From Begonia masoniana (taxonomy: Eukaryota > Streptophyta > Magnoliopsida > Cucurbitales > Begoniaceae), in NCBI GenBank assembly GCA_022432975.1, contig CM039511.1, positions 20,052,557 through 20,116,556 of the forward strand: a DNA stretch of 64,000 bases, given 5' to 3'. Below are positions 35,712 to 47,168 of this stretch, piece after piece (within the stretch, counting starts at the first letter, position 1; every line of letters begins with the position of its first letter). The notes under the pieces were generated by a model. The model ran no database searches, had not been told where the DNA came from, and saw only the letters and a list, made by a program, of their open reading frames with translations. A program made the position numbers and the translations under genes.

Positions 35712-38342
35712 TGTCACGACCCTTACCCGTACCTTAGTATTTTTTTTTTGAAACTTTACTTTAACTGTACCTAGGGCGAAACCTTAATCGAAATCGAAAT
35801 CGGAATTGAAATCGAAGTTTGTTTAGTAATTCATTTAAAACAAATACTAAAACAATTAAAACTTAAATCAACTAAATCAATTAAAACTATTAAATAATTA
35901 AAATAAAACTTAATTTAAATCAACCCACAGCGATTAGTCGCCAATGTCATTGGCGACTGAGCGCCAATGGCGATTTGCATCAGGCGACTAGTCGCCTATT
36001 GCAAATCGCTGGTGGCGACTAATCGCCACCATTTGTGGCGATTAGTCGCCACCCTCTCTGGATTTCAATCCAGAGAGTGGCGATTCCTCCCTTCCTTTCT
36101 TTCTTCTACGCCTTGCACACCACATTTAACGACACAATACTTTTCCATTCTCTTCTTCCACAAACCCTCAACAAAACCACAAAATATAATCCACCAAATG
36201 TACCTCGCTTATATTCTCAATTTCCTAAAACTCAACGTAACAAACGTGTAACAACTCATACAAAACTATTAAAACGTAGTCTAAACGTATTGGAAATTTA
36301 TGAAAACTAAATGCATGGATCGCTCTAAAACCGTTCGAACCCATACGGTTGTAATTCACCTAAATTCTTCAAACATTAACCAATCCAATTCTCAAAACAA
36401 ACATTAATAACAAAAGTAGAATTTCCTTAAAACATCACCAAAACGAACACATCTCCAAAACATTCGAAACGACTCAGCTCCAAGCCTACATACTATATAC
36501 AATTCCCAACATATCAAATTTCTTCACATATTCTAAAATCCTTCACATCTTTAACATCAAAATAAATTCGCATTAATTACCCAAAATCGCTCGGAGCACA
36601 ACCGTGGTCATCGAACCTTGCCAAAACACACCCCGTCGCCACGAGCACCATCCGTCGACCACTTATTCTTTGTCATCGAGTTCATACCAGTCACCTACAT
36701 CATACAACAACATATACATTAAGCCTAATGCTTAGTAAGGGGATGCACTATAGACAACATATACATGAATGCGTGACTTTTCATAAAACATGTTCATTTG
36801 TTCATTCTCATTCTTTTTCATACATGAATCGTGTTGGGAAGGTAGGCAGGTGCGTGTACATAACCTTTCGGCCGTATTCTTGGTCCAAACATGGACTGTG
36901 ATTCATGGTCCCTCGAGTCAGACAGTTTTGTTATTCATGACCAAGCCTCCCCATCATACTTAAACATTTCATACATTTCATTTTTATACATGTAAAGCGT
37001 TTCGTTAAGAAAACATGATGCAATGAGGGAATTCACTTAACATACCATCAAACAACTCATAACGTGCATGAACATACATTGCTCACAACAAAACTAACAA
37101 ACAACAACTAACATTCTAGGCTACCCGAACTCGTTAAACCCCACAATCAGAAAATCATCATCAAAACAACAAAACCTAACGTTGACACGATGTAGGGCCT
37201 TAAGGGCCGGAAACCTAACATCCACTTACCTGGAGTCCGTAGCTAGCCGAGCACCGTCCAAAAGTCGTCTCCACCTAAAGCATTTCACAATTAAGGGCAT
37301 TAAAACCGATCCTGATTTAAACGAATTCTAAACTTAAATTAAGTTCCTAGCTAAGGCAATTTTTCCCAAAAACTCTCATTTTCTCCATTCGGGCATTTTA
37401 TCGAACAACTCACGTGCGCACATTCAAACACGCTTTTCTCCCTAATCCGACATCCGATCACGACCATTCAAACGCCTATACGTCACCCATAACATCTACT
37501 TTAGTATGCCATAGCTAAATTTCAAACCACACTTAGCGATCAAGCCTAAAAAATCCTAATTTCCAATATACATTAAAAACAATATATACCAAACACTAAA
37601 CCCAAATCCCTAAATCCGTTTATAATTTAAGAATCATCAAAAATCATCAATCTATCACCAATCATCAACAATACATCAAAATTAACGATTTCCAACCTAA
37701 AATGTAAATTTAGTCAAACCCTAAATCGATAAAACCTAACGAATAACAACCAAAATCGACAACTAGACGTGTCTAGAGTTTAGGGCTTACCTAAAGGATC
37801 GATTGGAGAAGGAAAACTGCAGAAGAAATCGCCGGAAGAGGAGCGTTGATCGGCGTTGAAGGAAACGGCCGAGGGAAGAAAACGTCGCCAAGGGAGAGAG
37901 AGAGAGAGAGAGCTTCACGATTTGGAGAAGGAAATGAAGGGGAGGGGGGGTATTGTGATATTTTATAAAACTTACTTGCCAAATTACCTTTCTACCCTCT
38001 CACTTGATTTTCTAACGAATCCGTTATTTAACCTATCGGTTTGGTTTCTCTGAAACTCTCTTATTCCTCCAAATATGCCAACTTATTCATAGGGTTCTAA
38101 CGAAACTCTCCGTTCGCAAAACAGACATAGTTTACTATTTTTACGACTTAAAACACTATAGGCGGAAAACCGTAATTCGGCGTTACACTATCGATTGGAT
38201 TTCTAGAAATTTACTTATTCTTCTAAAAATCCCCACAAATCCTTAGGGTCCTAATAAAACCTCTCGCTCACCAAAACGGACCTAATTTACTTATTTACAA
38301 AATTACCCGTGGAGTAGAAACCCAAAAAACTCGGGTGTTACA
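35712..38342 (-). repeat. Element D 5' LTR
   Basis: 2631 bp, TGTCACGACCC to GGGTGTTACA, without the expansions of its partner. Stem-loop at 36720-36734, palindromes 35930-36081, short GA tract near 37895. Confidence 0.93.
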
Positions 38343-39177
38343 CCCCCATTGGTCTCTTCCCCTTGTCTTGATAAATGATGGTCTCATTGGGCCTCTTGAT
38401 GCCCCTGTTCTGCTGCTGTTGAGGTTGTAAATTCTGACCTCTTTGTTGCTGTTGTTGCTGTTGAGGAATTTTCCAAATAGTTCCTCGCGGTGAATCCCTC
38501 TGTCTTTGGTACTTTACCTCCAAAGCCTCCAGTTGATAAGCCTTAGCCATCACCTTTGTGTACGGTGCCTCATCAAATCCCCCGTATGAAATTCCTCGTA
38601 AGAGGTAACCTTGAATGAATTGGTGCACATTGTTTTCGTCAGTGGCTACCAAATGAGGTGCATAACGGGATAATGATTCGAACTTCTGAATATATTCTGT
38701 CACTGACTCATATTGTCGCAGCCGAGAGAACTCAAGCAACTTTTCCTTCCTCACTCCTCGGTCAAAGTACTTCTCGTAGAAGATTTTCGTGAATCCTTCC
38801 CAGCTTAATGCCACTGTAGTCGACTGCACTGTGTCCCACCAAAATCCAGCACTTTCGATGAGATAGAACATGGCACAATTAACTTTCTTGTTGTCTTCCA
38901 CTTCTGCATAACTGAACATCTTCTCCATTGTTCGAATCCAGGTTTCAGCACGGGTCGGGTCTGTAGACAATCCATCAAATGAAGGCGGCTGGAGTCGCCG
39001 GAATCTATCTCCACTGTTGTCACGTGAAGCATTTCCATGGTTATTATTGTTATTGTTCCCGCTGTCTTCTCTGGCCATCATACGTTCCACCATGTAGGAC
39101 TGTACTCCCACCAGTTCGGTTAGTCGGTCAATGGCACGAGAGCTTTCGCTTGACTCTTCTTGATGCCCTCTCACCAT
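38343..39177 (-). pseudogene. gag N-terminal part (element C)
   Basis: Open for 279 codons from ATG at 39177 (MVRGHQEESSESSRAID). The capsid region has DRFRRLQPPSFDGLSTDP, WIRTMEKMFSYAEVED, FYEKYFDRGVRKEKLLEF and YIQKFESLSRYAPHLV. Then comes a Gln-rich stretch, and IKRPNETIIYQDKGKRPMG, where element D cuts the gene. The remaining gag and protease continue at 30005. Without the insertion this gag would be largely intact. Confidence 0.9.
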
Positions 39178-39189
39178 TTCTAAGGAAAC

Positions 39190-39250
39190 CTACTAACAGA
39201 ATAACCTAATTTAATAAACAGAACCTTTTACAGAAATTTTAAACACTTAC
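39190..39250 (-). other. Putative leader intron, element C (61 nt)
   Basis: Minus strand donor CACCAATT|GTAAGTGTTT; acceptor CTGTTAGTAG|GTTTCC, 12 nt before the gag ATG. Confidence 0.5.
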
Positions 39251-39320
39251 AATTGGTGGAGCGATCTCACGTGGCGGTTGTGCAGTCAGACATTTCACAG
39301 AACCGGTTTTAAAACCTTGT

Positions 39321-39333
39321 CTCTCTGACACCA
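39321..39333 (-). other. Element C primer binding site
   Basis: Minus strand TGGTGTCAGAGAG, four bases after the LTR end. One base differs from the TGGTATCAGAG consensus. Confidence 0.85.
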
Positions 39334-39337
39334 TAAC

Positions 39338-42191
39338 TATGACAGCCCAAACCCAGAACTGATCGGGGTCCGAGGAGCCATCGCTCAGGACATTTTACAG
39401 AAAACTAGACTATTATTATTTTTTTTGAACAGGGAATAGAACATTATGCTTTTAAAACATTGACAGAGAGAGAGAGTATTCTCTGGAGTAGAAATCATAA
39501 CGGGAAAGAAAACAGTTAAAACCAAACTGCAGGATGAATTACAAAATACTTAGAACAGAATCAGAAGACACGTTTATTTTTTAACCACAGAAATAATAGA
39601 CTGAAGAAAACAGGGAGACAGAAGTAAATTAAAACTTTGAACATCTAAGATATTGGGCAAGGTGGATTTGAAGAGTGCAGCAAAACATATGAGAAGAAAA
39701 TGGTAAAAACAGGAAACAGAGGTGAACGATAAAGTAAGCAGATAGAGAAATAAACAAACAGGAATGACAGGAAATTACTGGAAATATTGGCAGAAGACTT
39801 AGGCGGAAGACTGGCGGAAGACTTAGTTTTAAAAAAAAAGGGGCAACGGTGGATGAAGTTTTAAAGAGAAACAGGCAACGGTGGATGTAGGCAAAAATGA
39901 ACAGTAACCGGTGGATGTAGGCAGAAATGAACAGTGACGGATGGAGGTAGGCACAAATGAACAGTAACCGGTGGATGTAGGCAAAATGAACAGTGACCGG
40001 TGGACGTAGGCAAAAATGAACAGTGACCAGTCGAGGTGGGCAAAAATGAGCAGTAACCGGTGGATGTAGGCAAAATGAACAGTAACCGGTGGTAGTAGGC
40101 AAAAATGAACAGTAACCGGTAGATGTAGGCAAAATGAACAGTGACCGGTGGACGTAGGAAAAAATGAACAGTGACCGGTGGACGTAGGCAAAAATGAACA
40201 GTGACCGGTGGAGGTAGGCAAAAATGAACAGTAACCGGTGGATGTAGGCAGAAATGAACAGTGACCGGTGGAAGGCAGGATGTAGGCAAAATGAACAGTG
40301 ACTGGTGGACGTAGGCAAAAATGAACAGTGACCGATGGAGGTAGGCAAAATTTATAACTTTTGACAGAAAGATACACAGACAGAGAGCATAAAAACAGAA
40401 GACATAAACGTCTCAGATTCTCAAACCACTTCAAAACATGGTTCTCGAGATCAACAGAAGGCATAACAAAAACCTAAGAATAATCACACCGTATAGATAG
40501 TTCAAAAACCAGAGACCATCCATGCATAGACTAGCAGAAAATATTCCAAACTATTTCAGAATACTTCAGAACATGATTCAACTGTCAAATTAGCACAACA
40601 GAAGGCATGAAAATTGTAGACTTTCAATACCCGATTCTAAACAAGATTGTAAAACATACTTTACAATTGACAGATTTAAAGAAACAAATTGCATGGATAG
40701 TTCCAAAACCAGAAATCATCCATGCATAGATTAACAGAAAATATCTCAAACAATTCCAGAATACTTTAGATTATAAACTTAACTGTCAAATACAGCGGTT
40801 TTAAACATTGACACAGAATCTATACATTGTTTCAAAATCTCCTAGACAGTACAGAACTTAACATATAATTACAGAATTACCCAAAACAGAAGTTTTTAAA
40901 ACAAACACAGAACGACAGCTGAAGTTTAAAAACAAAACAGCAGAATCTCGGTAAAGTTGCACAGACTTGTACATCACTTTAAAAACTTAAACCTCGGGAC
41001 AGAAATATGTCTGACTGCAGTAGCCACCCCCAAGAGCTCGAGCCACCAGCCACCTAGTCATCAGACTGAGGCACAAAGTCCTCATTTTCAGGTTCAGTAC
41101 CTACATCAGAGAGTTCATCTATGAGCCTAAAGCTCAGTAAGAACTTATAAAATGCAGTGATGCATATGCTATGCATGCAGTTTTTTTTTTTTTCAGAAAT
41201 TCAGTGACAGTACAGTACATTACGTTTCAGTGGCAGTGGGGTATAAGTGGGGCTTATAGGGGAACTGGCGAATAGTAGGTGCACTATCAGGCACAACAGT
41301 TATACGGCACAGTACAGAAATAGATCTGGGAGCCAGTCCCCATCCCACACTTAACCGATACATTTTCAGTCAGATTTTATCTTGCTTAGCTTCAAACCGC
41401 GTACAGAAAACAGTTTTGCATGAACTTTCGGCGAAAACGTGTATGCATGAGCATTTACTGTTCCTGAACTTACAATAGCAGACGACAAAAATAACAGAAT
41501 AGAATATTTTATGAAGCAGAACATAAACAACTCAGAACGTGAACTATAACCGTTCTACCCAGACAACCCGAAAGAACTGAAAACTTAGTACCTCCGCGAT
41601 GTAGGGCCTTAAGGGCCAATCTACGGATATGAACTTACCTGTTGTTCAATATGCAGCAAGCTTAACGCGCACAACAACGGTGGTTCGCGAACCTAAAGCA
41701 GGCAAAAATGGACATTAACCTAGATTTCAAAAAAACCAACATTTAACTAACCTAAACTTGTTAACTAGTGAAAAATGGTTACCTTTACTGAAGGAATCTG
41801 AAGGAAACCGAAGGAAACATAAGAAACAAAGTTTTGGAAATTTGCTTCAGGCGTCTGGAAGAGAGAAAGCAGAGAAGAAAAGATGAAAAATTGCAAGCTG
41901 GAGTGTTTTCACGTAGGAGGGAAGGTGGAAGAGGGGCTTGGCTTCTCCAACAAGTTTGCCAAGTGTCAAACACTTATTAGTTCCCTCCCACCAACCTTAA
42001 TTTCTTCCTAATTTGTCCTTCCATTGGTTTTTAACTAAAACATTATTTAGTTAATCGATTCGGTCTCACGAATCACCCTCGTTCTATTAATTACATCGAC
42101 AATTTTATTAAAAATAGTCATTGCATTAATATCGAGTAATCCCGCTTAATTATTCGGGGAAATAATTACACGGAAAATGCCGGGTGTTACA
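39338..42191 (-). repeat. Element C 5' LTR, also 3' LTR of a second C copy
   Basis: 2854 bp, TATGACAGCCC (TG changed to TA) to GGGTGTTACA. 30-bp minisatellite at 39845-40355, about 16 units; stem-loop at 41122-41136. Its right side is joined to a polypurine tract and integrase end of another C element. Confidence 0.92.
39845..40355. repeat. 30-bp minisatellite in LTR C, second copy
   Basis: Same unit as 23690-24245 with about 16 copies. Present in both LTRs, so it predates the insertion of C. Confidence 0.92.
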
Positions 42192-42438
42192 TTCCATCCA
42201 CCTTAACAAAATTTTGTCCCCAAAATTTGCCTAAGCGAATAGCTCAGGATATTGGGCTCTAACATCCTCTTGTCTTTCCCACGTGGCTTCCTCCATATTA
42301 TGATTGCGCCACAAAACTTTCACCAATGGGACTACTTTGTTGCGCAACACCTTGAGTGACATATCCAATATCTATATAGGCCTTTCTTCGTACGTCAGCG
42401 TTGGCATGATATCAAAGTCCACCTGCTTCACGATCTGA
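42192..42438 (-). pseudogene. Second element C internal fragment (integrase end)
   Basis: 247 bp almost the same as 26167-26413: polypurine tract, stop after YPELFA, chromodomain and the start of the upstream domain. It ends abruptly at CACGATCTGA, where element E LTR sequence begins. The stop-containing VLDMS-IQI stretch is slightly changed (TATCTATATAGG). Confidence 0.92.
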
Positions 42439-44807
42439 ATTCAAAGTGTTAGTGTAAATTAAAGTTAAGTGTTATGGTTGAATTCAAAGTGTTGAAAAGT
42501 CAAACTTTTTGAACCAATAGAATGTTAGTTAATTAGGTGAAATAAAACTTGGGAAAAATTAAATGGAAGAGGTGGTTTAGAGAGTGAACCATGTTGGATT
42601 AATGAAGAAAAGGAGAAAGGATTGAATGAGGAAGATTTATAAATTAAGAAAGAATTGTGGCAAAAACAAAAAGTGGAAATTGTTAAGTTAAAAAGGTAAA
42701 ATTTTAAACTTTCATTCATCTTCTTCCTCCTTCTCCATCGTGAAAGACCAGCCACCATTAGAGGCCTCCTCTCCTTCAATACATCAAGTTTCTTCAAGGA
42801 TTTTGAGTTAAATTTAGTGGGGTTTTTAGTTTTATACATTAAGAGGTTGATTTTTGGTGTTTTGGAGGTGATTTTGAAGAGTTTGGTTAGGGTTTGGAAA
42901 ACCCTAACCATGGAGTCCGAATTTTTTGTTTCAAAGGAGTGTTTTCTTTCCAAATTTGATGTTTTAGTTGTTGAATGGATTAGTTTAGGTGGTTTTTAGA
43001 GAGAAATGGAAGATTGGAAGTAAGTTGTGAAAAATCGGTTTTTAACTCAAAGTGTGCCGGTTCTGTTTTTGCATTTTTGGTTCGGCCAAGTTGGTTGTTT
43101 GGTTAATTTGAAGATTTCAATGAATAGTAGACGTGTAGAGGTTTACGAATTGGGGTGGCACGTCGAGATCCGTTGAAATATGAGAAAGCTATGGCCGTTT
43201 GAACTTGGACGGTATAAATTGTAGTAAAAATCGGATTTAAAGAGTTAGGTTGAAAAGTTAGTGTTAGTTTGGTTTAGTTGATTTCTTTAGAATCCCTTAG
43301 TTTGTTACTAAGTGAATTTTCCTTATTTGTTAGATAATCGAGCGAATAGTTCGGTTGGACGAAGTGACAGAACTTTTCTGGAGCAATCAGGTAAGTAGTG
43401 GATGCGTGTTTTGTTGCCTCCGGGCATACACCATGGAACGGTAGGGATTGATGGCTTGTTTGTTGTGTTTTGTTTTGAGTCAAGCATCGTATGTCATGCG
43501 TCATTGTTTTCTAACTACGAAATCACGGGTTTGGCATGTTTGAGTGGTGAGGATGAAATGTAAGATAAAGAAAATAGATATGCAACTTGGTCTCGAGTAG
43601 AATAGCCTCATCGGGCAAGTGGCTCGTTGGAGCACCCCGAGAGGGATTCTATTAGAGATGCTATGTTAAATTACGTAACGTGTCGGAAGTATGAATGCCT
43701 CGACCTGTTCGTGCTTGAAGGCACACTGAGGATTCTACGATCGATGGGAGAATATTCGATATCGCCGTCCCGGATTGTTTAGGATGTGTGCCTCCGATCT
43801 TGCTCCGTGGGTCAAGGTGTGGCCGTCTTGGATTGTGTGGGGCGTGTGCTAACTTGATTCACACGCAAGTGAAAGATAAATGCAACCAGAATGAAATGAA
43901 TACAACAGAGTGTGTAGAAACTGCATGTTAGGGTTGAGTCGAGCATGCGTTTATGTACTGTGCATTATTTCCCTACTTGCTAAGCGTTAGGCTTACTTTT
44001 TGTGTTCTAAACTGTAGGTGACGAGTTTTACACAGGTGAGATAGAGGTGACAGCCCAGGACTAGACAGCAGTCGGAGGAGTACGGGGTACGCCGGTGCGG
44101 GCTATTGTCTGGGCGTCACGACCACTTCGTCAGGTAGTTTGTGGGAGTTTGATGTAGATATTTTTGTAAGTATTTTTGGATTATTATGATTAGTATTTTG
44201 AGGGCTGGTTTGTGTATAAATACTGGTCGTTTGAAACTATATGTTTTCAGGTTTTGGTTTATAGAATTTTAGGCGTTATGCCGCTCGTTTTGGTTTTAAA
44301 ATAAACTACGTCGGGTTTAGTTTCTCTATTGTTCTTTATTAACGTTTTAAGTCGGTTTTTCATGATTTTTACGGGACACGGAGTTAAGGGTGTCGGGATC
44401 ATGTGGTAAAAATTTTAGAATTTTTGGAGGTTTTTGGCTAGATGAAAAATGAATAAAAGTGAGGAAAGTTGAAAAAAAAGTGAAAAAATGTATTTTTGGC
44501 CGAAAAAACCCGAGGAGGCCTGATCGATCGGGCTCTGGGCGCGATCGATCAGGCGCTGGGCGCGCGCAGCGCTCGCCCAGCACACTTTAAAAAAAAATTT
44601 TAATTCCTATTTCTACTATGTTTTGACCCGACATTTTCTGACATATTTTAAACGTATTTTGGGCACGTTTTCCAACAAAAATTGAGGGTTAGAGAAACCC
44701 GAAAATCGAGTCAAAATTTTATCGAAAATTATTTTAAACGTCGTTTTAAACGTGGGATAGCTTAGCAAAGTAGCGCACTGAGCCGGGTCGGGTTTGGGGG
44801 CGTTACA
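42439..44807 (+). repeat. Element E 5' LTR, 5'-truncated
   Basis: Matches 49524-51906 after a short filler, and ends GGGGGCGTTACA. It includes a GGTTAGGGTTT/AAACCCTAACC hairpin at 42886-42910, a stem-loop 43981-43995 with box 44010-44020, and a GC-rich palindromic block 44518-44580. Confidence 0.92.
43981..44020 (+). promoter_or_regulatory. Conserved LTR stem-loop plus TGTAGGTG box (element E)
   Basis: TAAGC, loop GTTAG, GCTTA, then 14 nt and AACTGTAGGTG. Copies in the 3' LTR (51063-51077) and the duplicated segment (52664-52678) keep the stem. Confidence 0.6.
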
Positions 44808-44810
44808 AGT

Positions 44811-44823
44811 TGGTATCAGAGCG
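44811..44823 (+). other. Element E primer binding site
   Basis: TGGTATCAGAGCG three bases after the LTR end; tRNA-iMet type. Confidence 0.92.
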
Positions 44824-44890
44824 AAAGTGGTCGAGTCGTTCAAAGGATTACCCGACAATGCCGGCCGCCATACAACGTGCTTCACCGACT

Positions 44891-44951
44891 GTAAGTATTT
44901 CTTTATTTTTAGTTAGTTATTTTCTAAGATTAGATGTTCTAACCTTTTCAG
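44891..44951 (+). other. Putative leader intron, element E (61 nt)
   Basis: CACCGACT|GTAAGTATTT to CTAACCTTTTCAG|GAATAG, 14 nt before the gag ATG. A T-rich run precedes the acceptor. An upstream ATG at 44858 would give a short frame that ends in TAG just after the splice. Confidence 0.5.
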
Positions 44952-44965
44952 GAATAGAATTAAAA

Positions 44966-46129
44966 ATGCCAAGAAACCCAGGATGACCTGAATGACCTGG
45001 ACAACCCCGAAACGAACCAGAACCGCCTGAGGATCCTAATAAGCAACTCAAGGATTTATTGGATGTGCAATCGTAGTTGTTGGGCATTTTTATGAATCAA
45101 GGGCTACCGGGAAATTTGGTAGCAGGGTCCGGCTCTGGAGCGGGCTCAAGTGGAGAATGATTTATAAGGTTAAAGCCTCTGGCATTTGAAGGACGTTTGA
45201 CTGACCCGACAACGGCTGAAAGTTAGATATGTACTATTGAAAATATGTTTAATGTCGCGGAGGTGGAGGAAGAGAATAAGGTGAAATGTGCTACTTTCCA
45301 TCTGTCTAACAGTGCCCAAAGCTAGTGGGTATCAGTAAAGGCTATAACTGATATTCAGAGCATGACTTGGGAAGAATTTAAGGAGTTATTTTATGAAACA
45401 TATTACAACCGGACAGTCCAAGCTGCAAAGAGATTGGAGTTGATGGCATTGAAGCAGACAAGATCAGTAGGAGAATACATTCAGCAGTTTGAATCTCTGT
45501 CCCGATTTGCCAGCCATCTGGTCAGTAGAGAGGAAGATAAAATATTTCAGTTTGTGTAGAGTTTGATGCCAGAAATTGAGATGCTGGTGAAGACGTTCAG
45601 AATTGATGGAATACCATTTACTCGAGTGACGGCCAAAGCTTTAGAAGTAGAGACAACTGCTGGTAAAATTCTTAAACCTGCTGAGGCTCCAAAGAGGATG
45701 TTTAAGGATATTACAGCCCAGTTTAGCCGAGGCGGATCGTCTTCTCAGTTCCAAGGTACTAAACGACCAGGAGGCAATTTGAAAGATCAAAGGGGTGGAA
45801 AGAAACTGCAACCATAACAGAAGAAATTGTTTCTGCAGTGTCCAAAGTGTTTGAAGTCTCACCCAGGAGAATGTGGACAGTACGACGGCAAATGTTTCAA
45901 TTGTTTTGAGTCTGGCCATCTGTTTCGAGACTACCCGAAGCCTAAAGTTAATCAATGTTTTAATTGCAACGAACCTGGTCACATGGCGAAGGATTGCCCT
46001 ATAGCGAAGAAAGGTCCAGTTAAAGCTATGCCCAGAATTTTTGCTATGATCGAACCTGACAGTGAAGACCATCCTGCAGTGATTTCAGGTACCGTGTTTG
46101 TTAACTCAGTGCCTGCTTTTACTTTGTAG
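44966..46129 (+). pseudogene. gag (element E)
   Basis: One reading frame from ATG at 44966 (MPRNPG) to the protease border, broken only by stop codons, about eight of them. Capsid motifs: FEGRLTDPTTAES, MTWEEFKELFYETYYNRTVQ, GEYIQQFESLSRFASHL. There are two zinc knuckles: CFNCFESGHLFRDY, whose last Cys is Tyr, and CFNCNEPGHMAKDC, intact. By comparison with the sister elements the stops mostly replace Arg, Gln or Trp codons. A one-base loss near 46129 shifts the frame at the start of protease. Confidence 0.88.
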
Positions 46130-47168
46130 ACTCAGGTGCATCCCATTCATTCGTATCGCTAGCTTTTGTGGTGAAAGTCCAGATAGAAGTGAATCCAGCT
46201 GGATGTTTTTATGATGTGAAACTACCTTCCAGTGAGTGTCTACATTTGATTGTAATGGGGATAATCGGGTATGATGTTATACTTGGTATGGATTGGTTGT
46301 TCAGACACCACGCCACGATTGACTGCCGAGCAGGAACAGTTAATTTTCATCCTCCGGACGGTGAGAAGCTTACATTACAGTCTTTGAGACAGGTACAGAA
46401 GCTTTCAGTGATGGATGCTCGGGAATCTGTTAAGGGTGAGTTTATTTGTTTTCTTGCAACTGTTGTAAATGTCCATTCTTTGGTAGAAGTGAAACCTTAG
46501 GATGTCTTAGTTGTTCGTGAGTTTCCCGAGGTGTTCCTGAATGATTTTCCTGGTCTACCTCCGGACCGGGAAATCGAGTTTGTCATTGACACATATCCTG
46601 GAGCTGAACCTATGTCAAAGAACCCTTACAGGTTAGCTCCTCCTGAATTGAAAGAATTGAAGAAGCAGTTTGAGGAATTGGTTGACAAAGGCTTTATACG
46701 CCCTAGTTTCTCGCCTTGGGGAGCGCTAGTGTTGTTTGTGAAAAAGAAGGACGGGTCACTTTGAATGTGTGTTGATTACCGGGAGTTGAACAAGCTAACG
46801 GTTAAGAATAAATATCTGTTGCCAAGGATTGATGACCTATTTGATCAGCTTCAGGGAGCTCGGATATTTTCTAAGATTGATCTGAGATCGGGGTATTACC
46901 AGTTAAAGGTTAAGTCGCAGGATATCCCAAAGACAGCTTTTCGGACTCAGTATGGACATTATGAGTTCCTAGTTATGTCGTTTGGTTTGACGAATGCTCC
47001 AGCTGCATTCATGGACCTGATGAATCGAGTATTCCGAGAGTATCTCGATAAATTTGTGATTGTGTTTATCGATGATATTCTGGTTTATTCCCGTGATGAG
47101 GAGGAGCATAAAGAACATCTGAGAATTGTTTTGGAAACCTTGAGGCGACATCAATTATATGCCAAGTT
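46130..47168 (+). pseudogene. Protease and reverse transcriptase (element E)
   Basis: The protease motif VDSGASHSF is followed by [20 protein letters not shown]. The linker [18 protein letters not shown] leads to RT with [42 protein letters not shown] and the catalytic FIDD. Stops: TAG near 46498, TGA at 46762 in GSL-stop-MCVDY (Arg in sisters). An extra T in the [10 protein letters not shown] region near 47168 restores the original frame. Confidence 0.88.

Noticed and set aside
42886..42910. Telomere-like TTAGGG/CCCTAA words in LTR E and elsewhere
   Set aside because: They are single short words or one hairpin, not tandem telomere repeats; no sign of a chromosome end.
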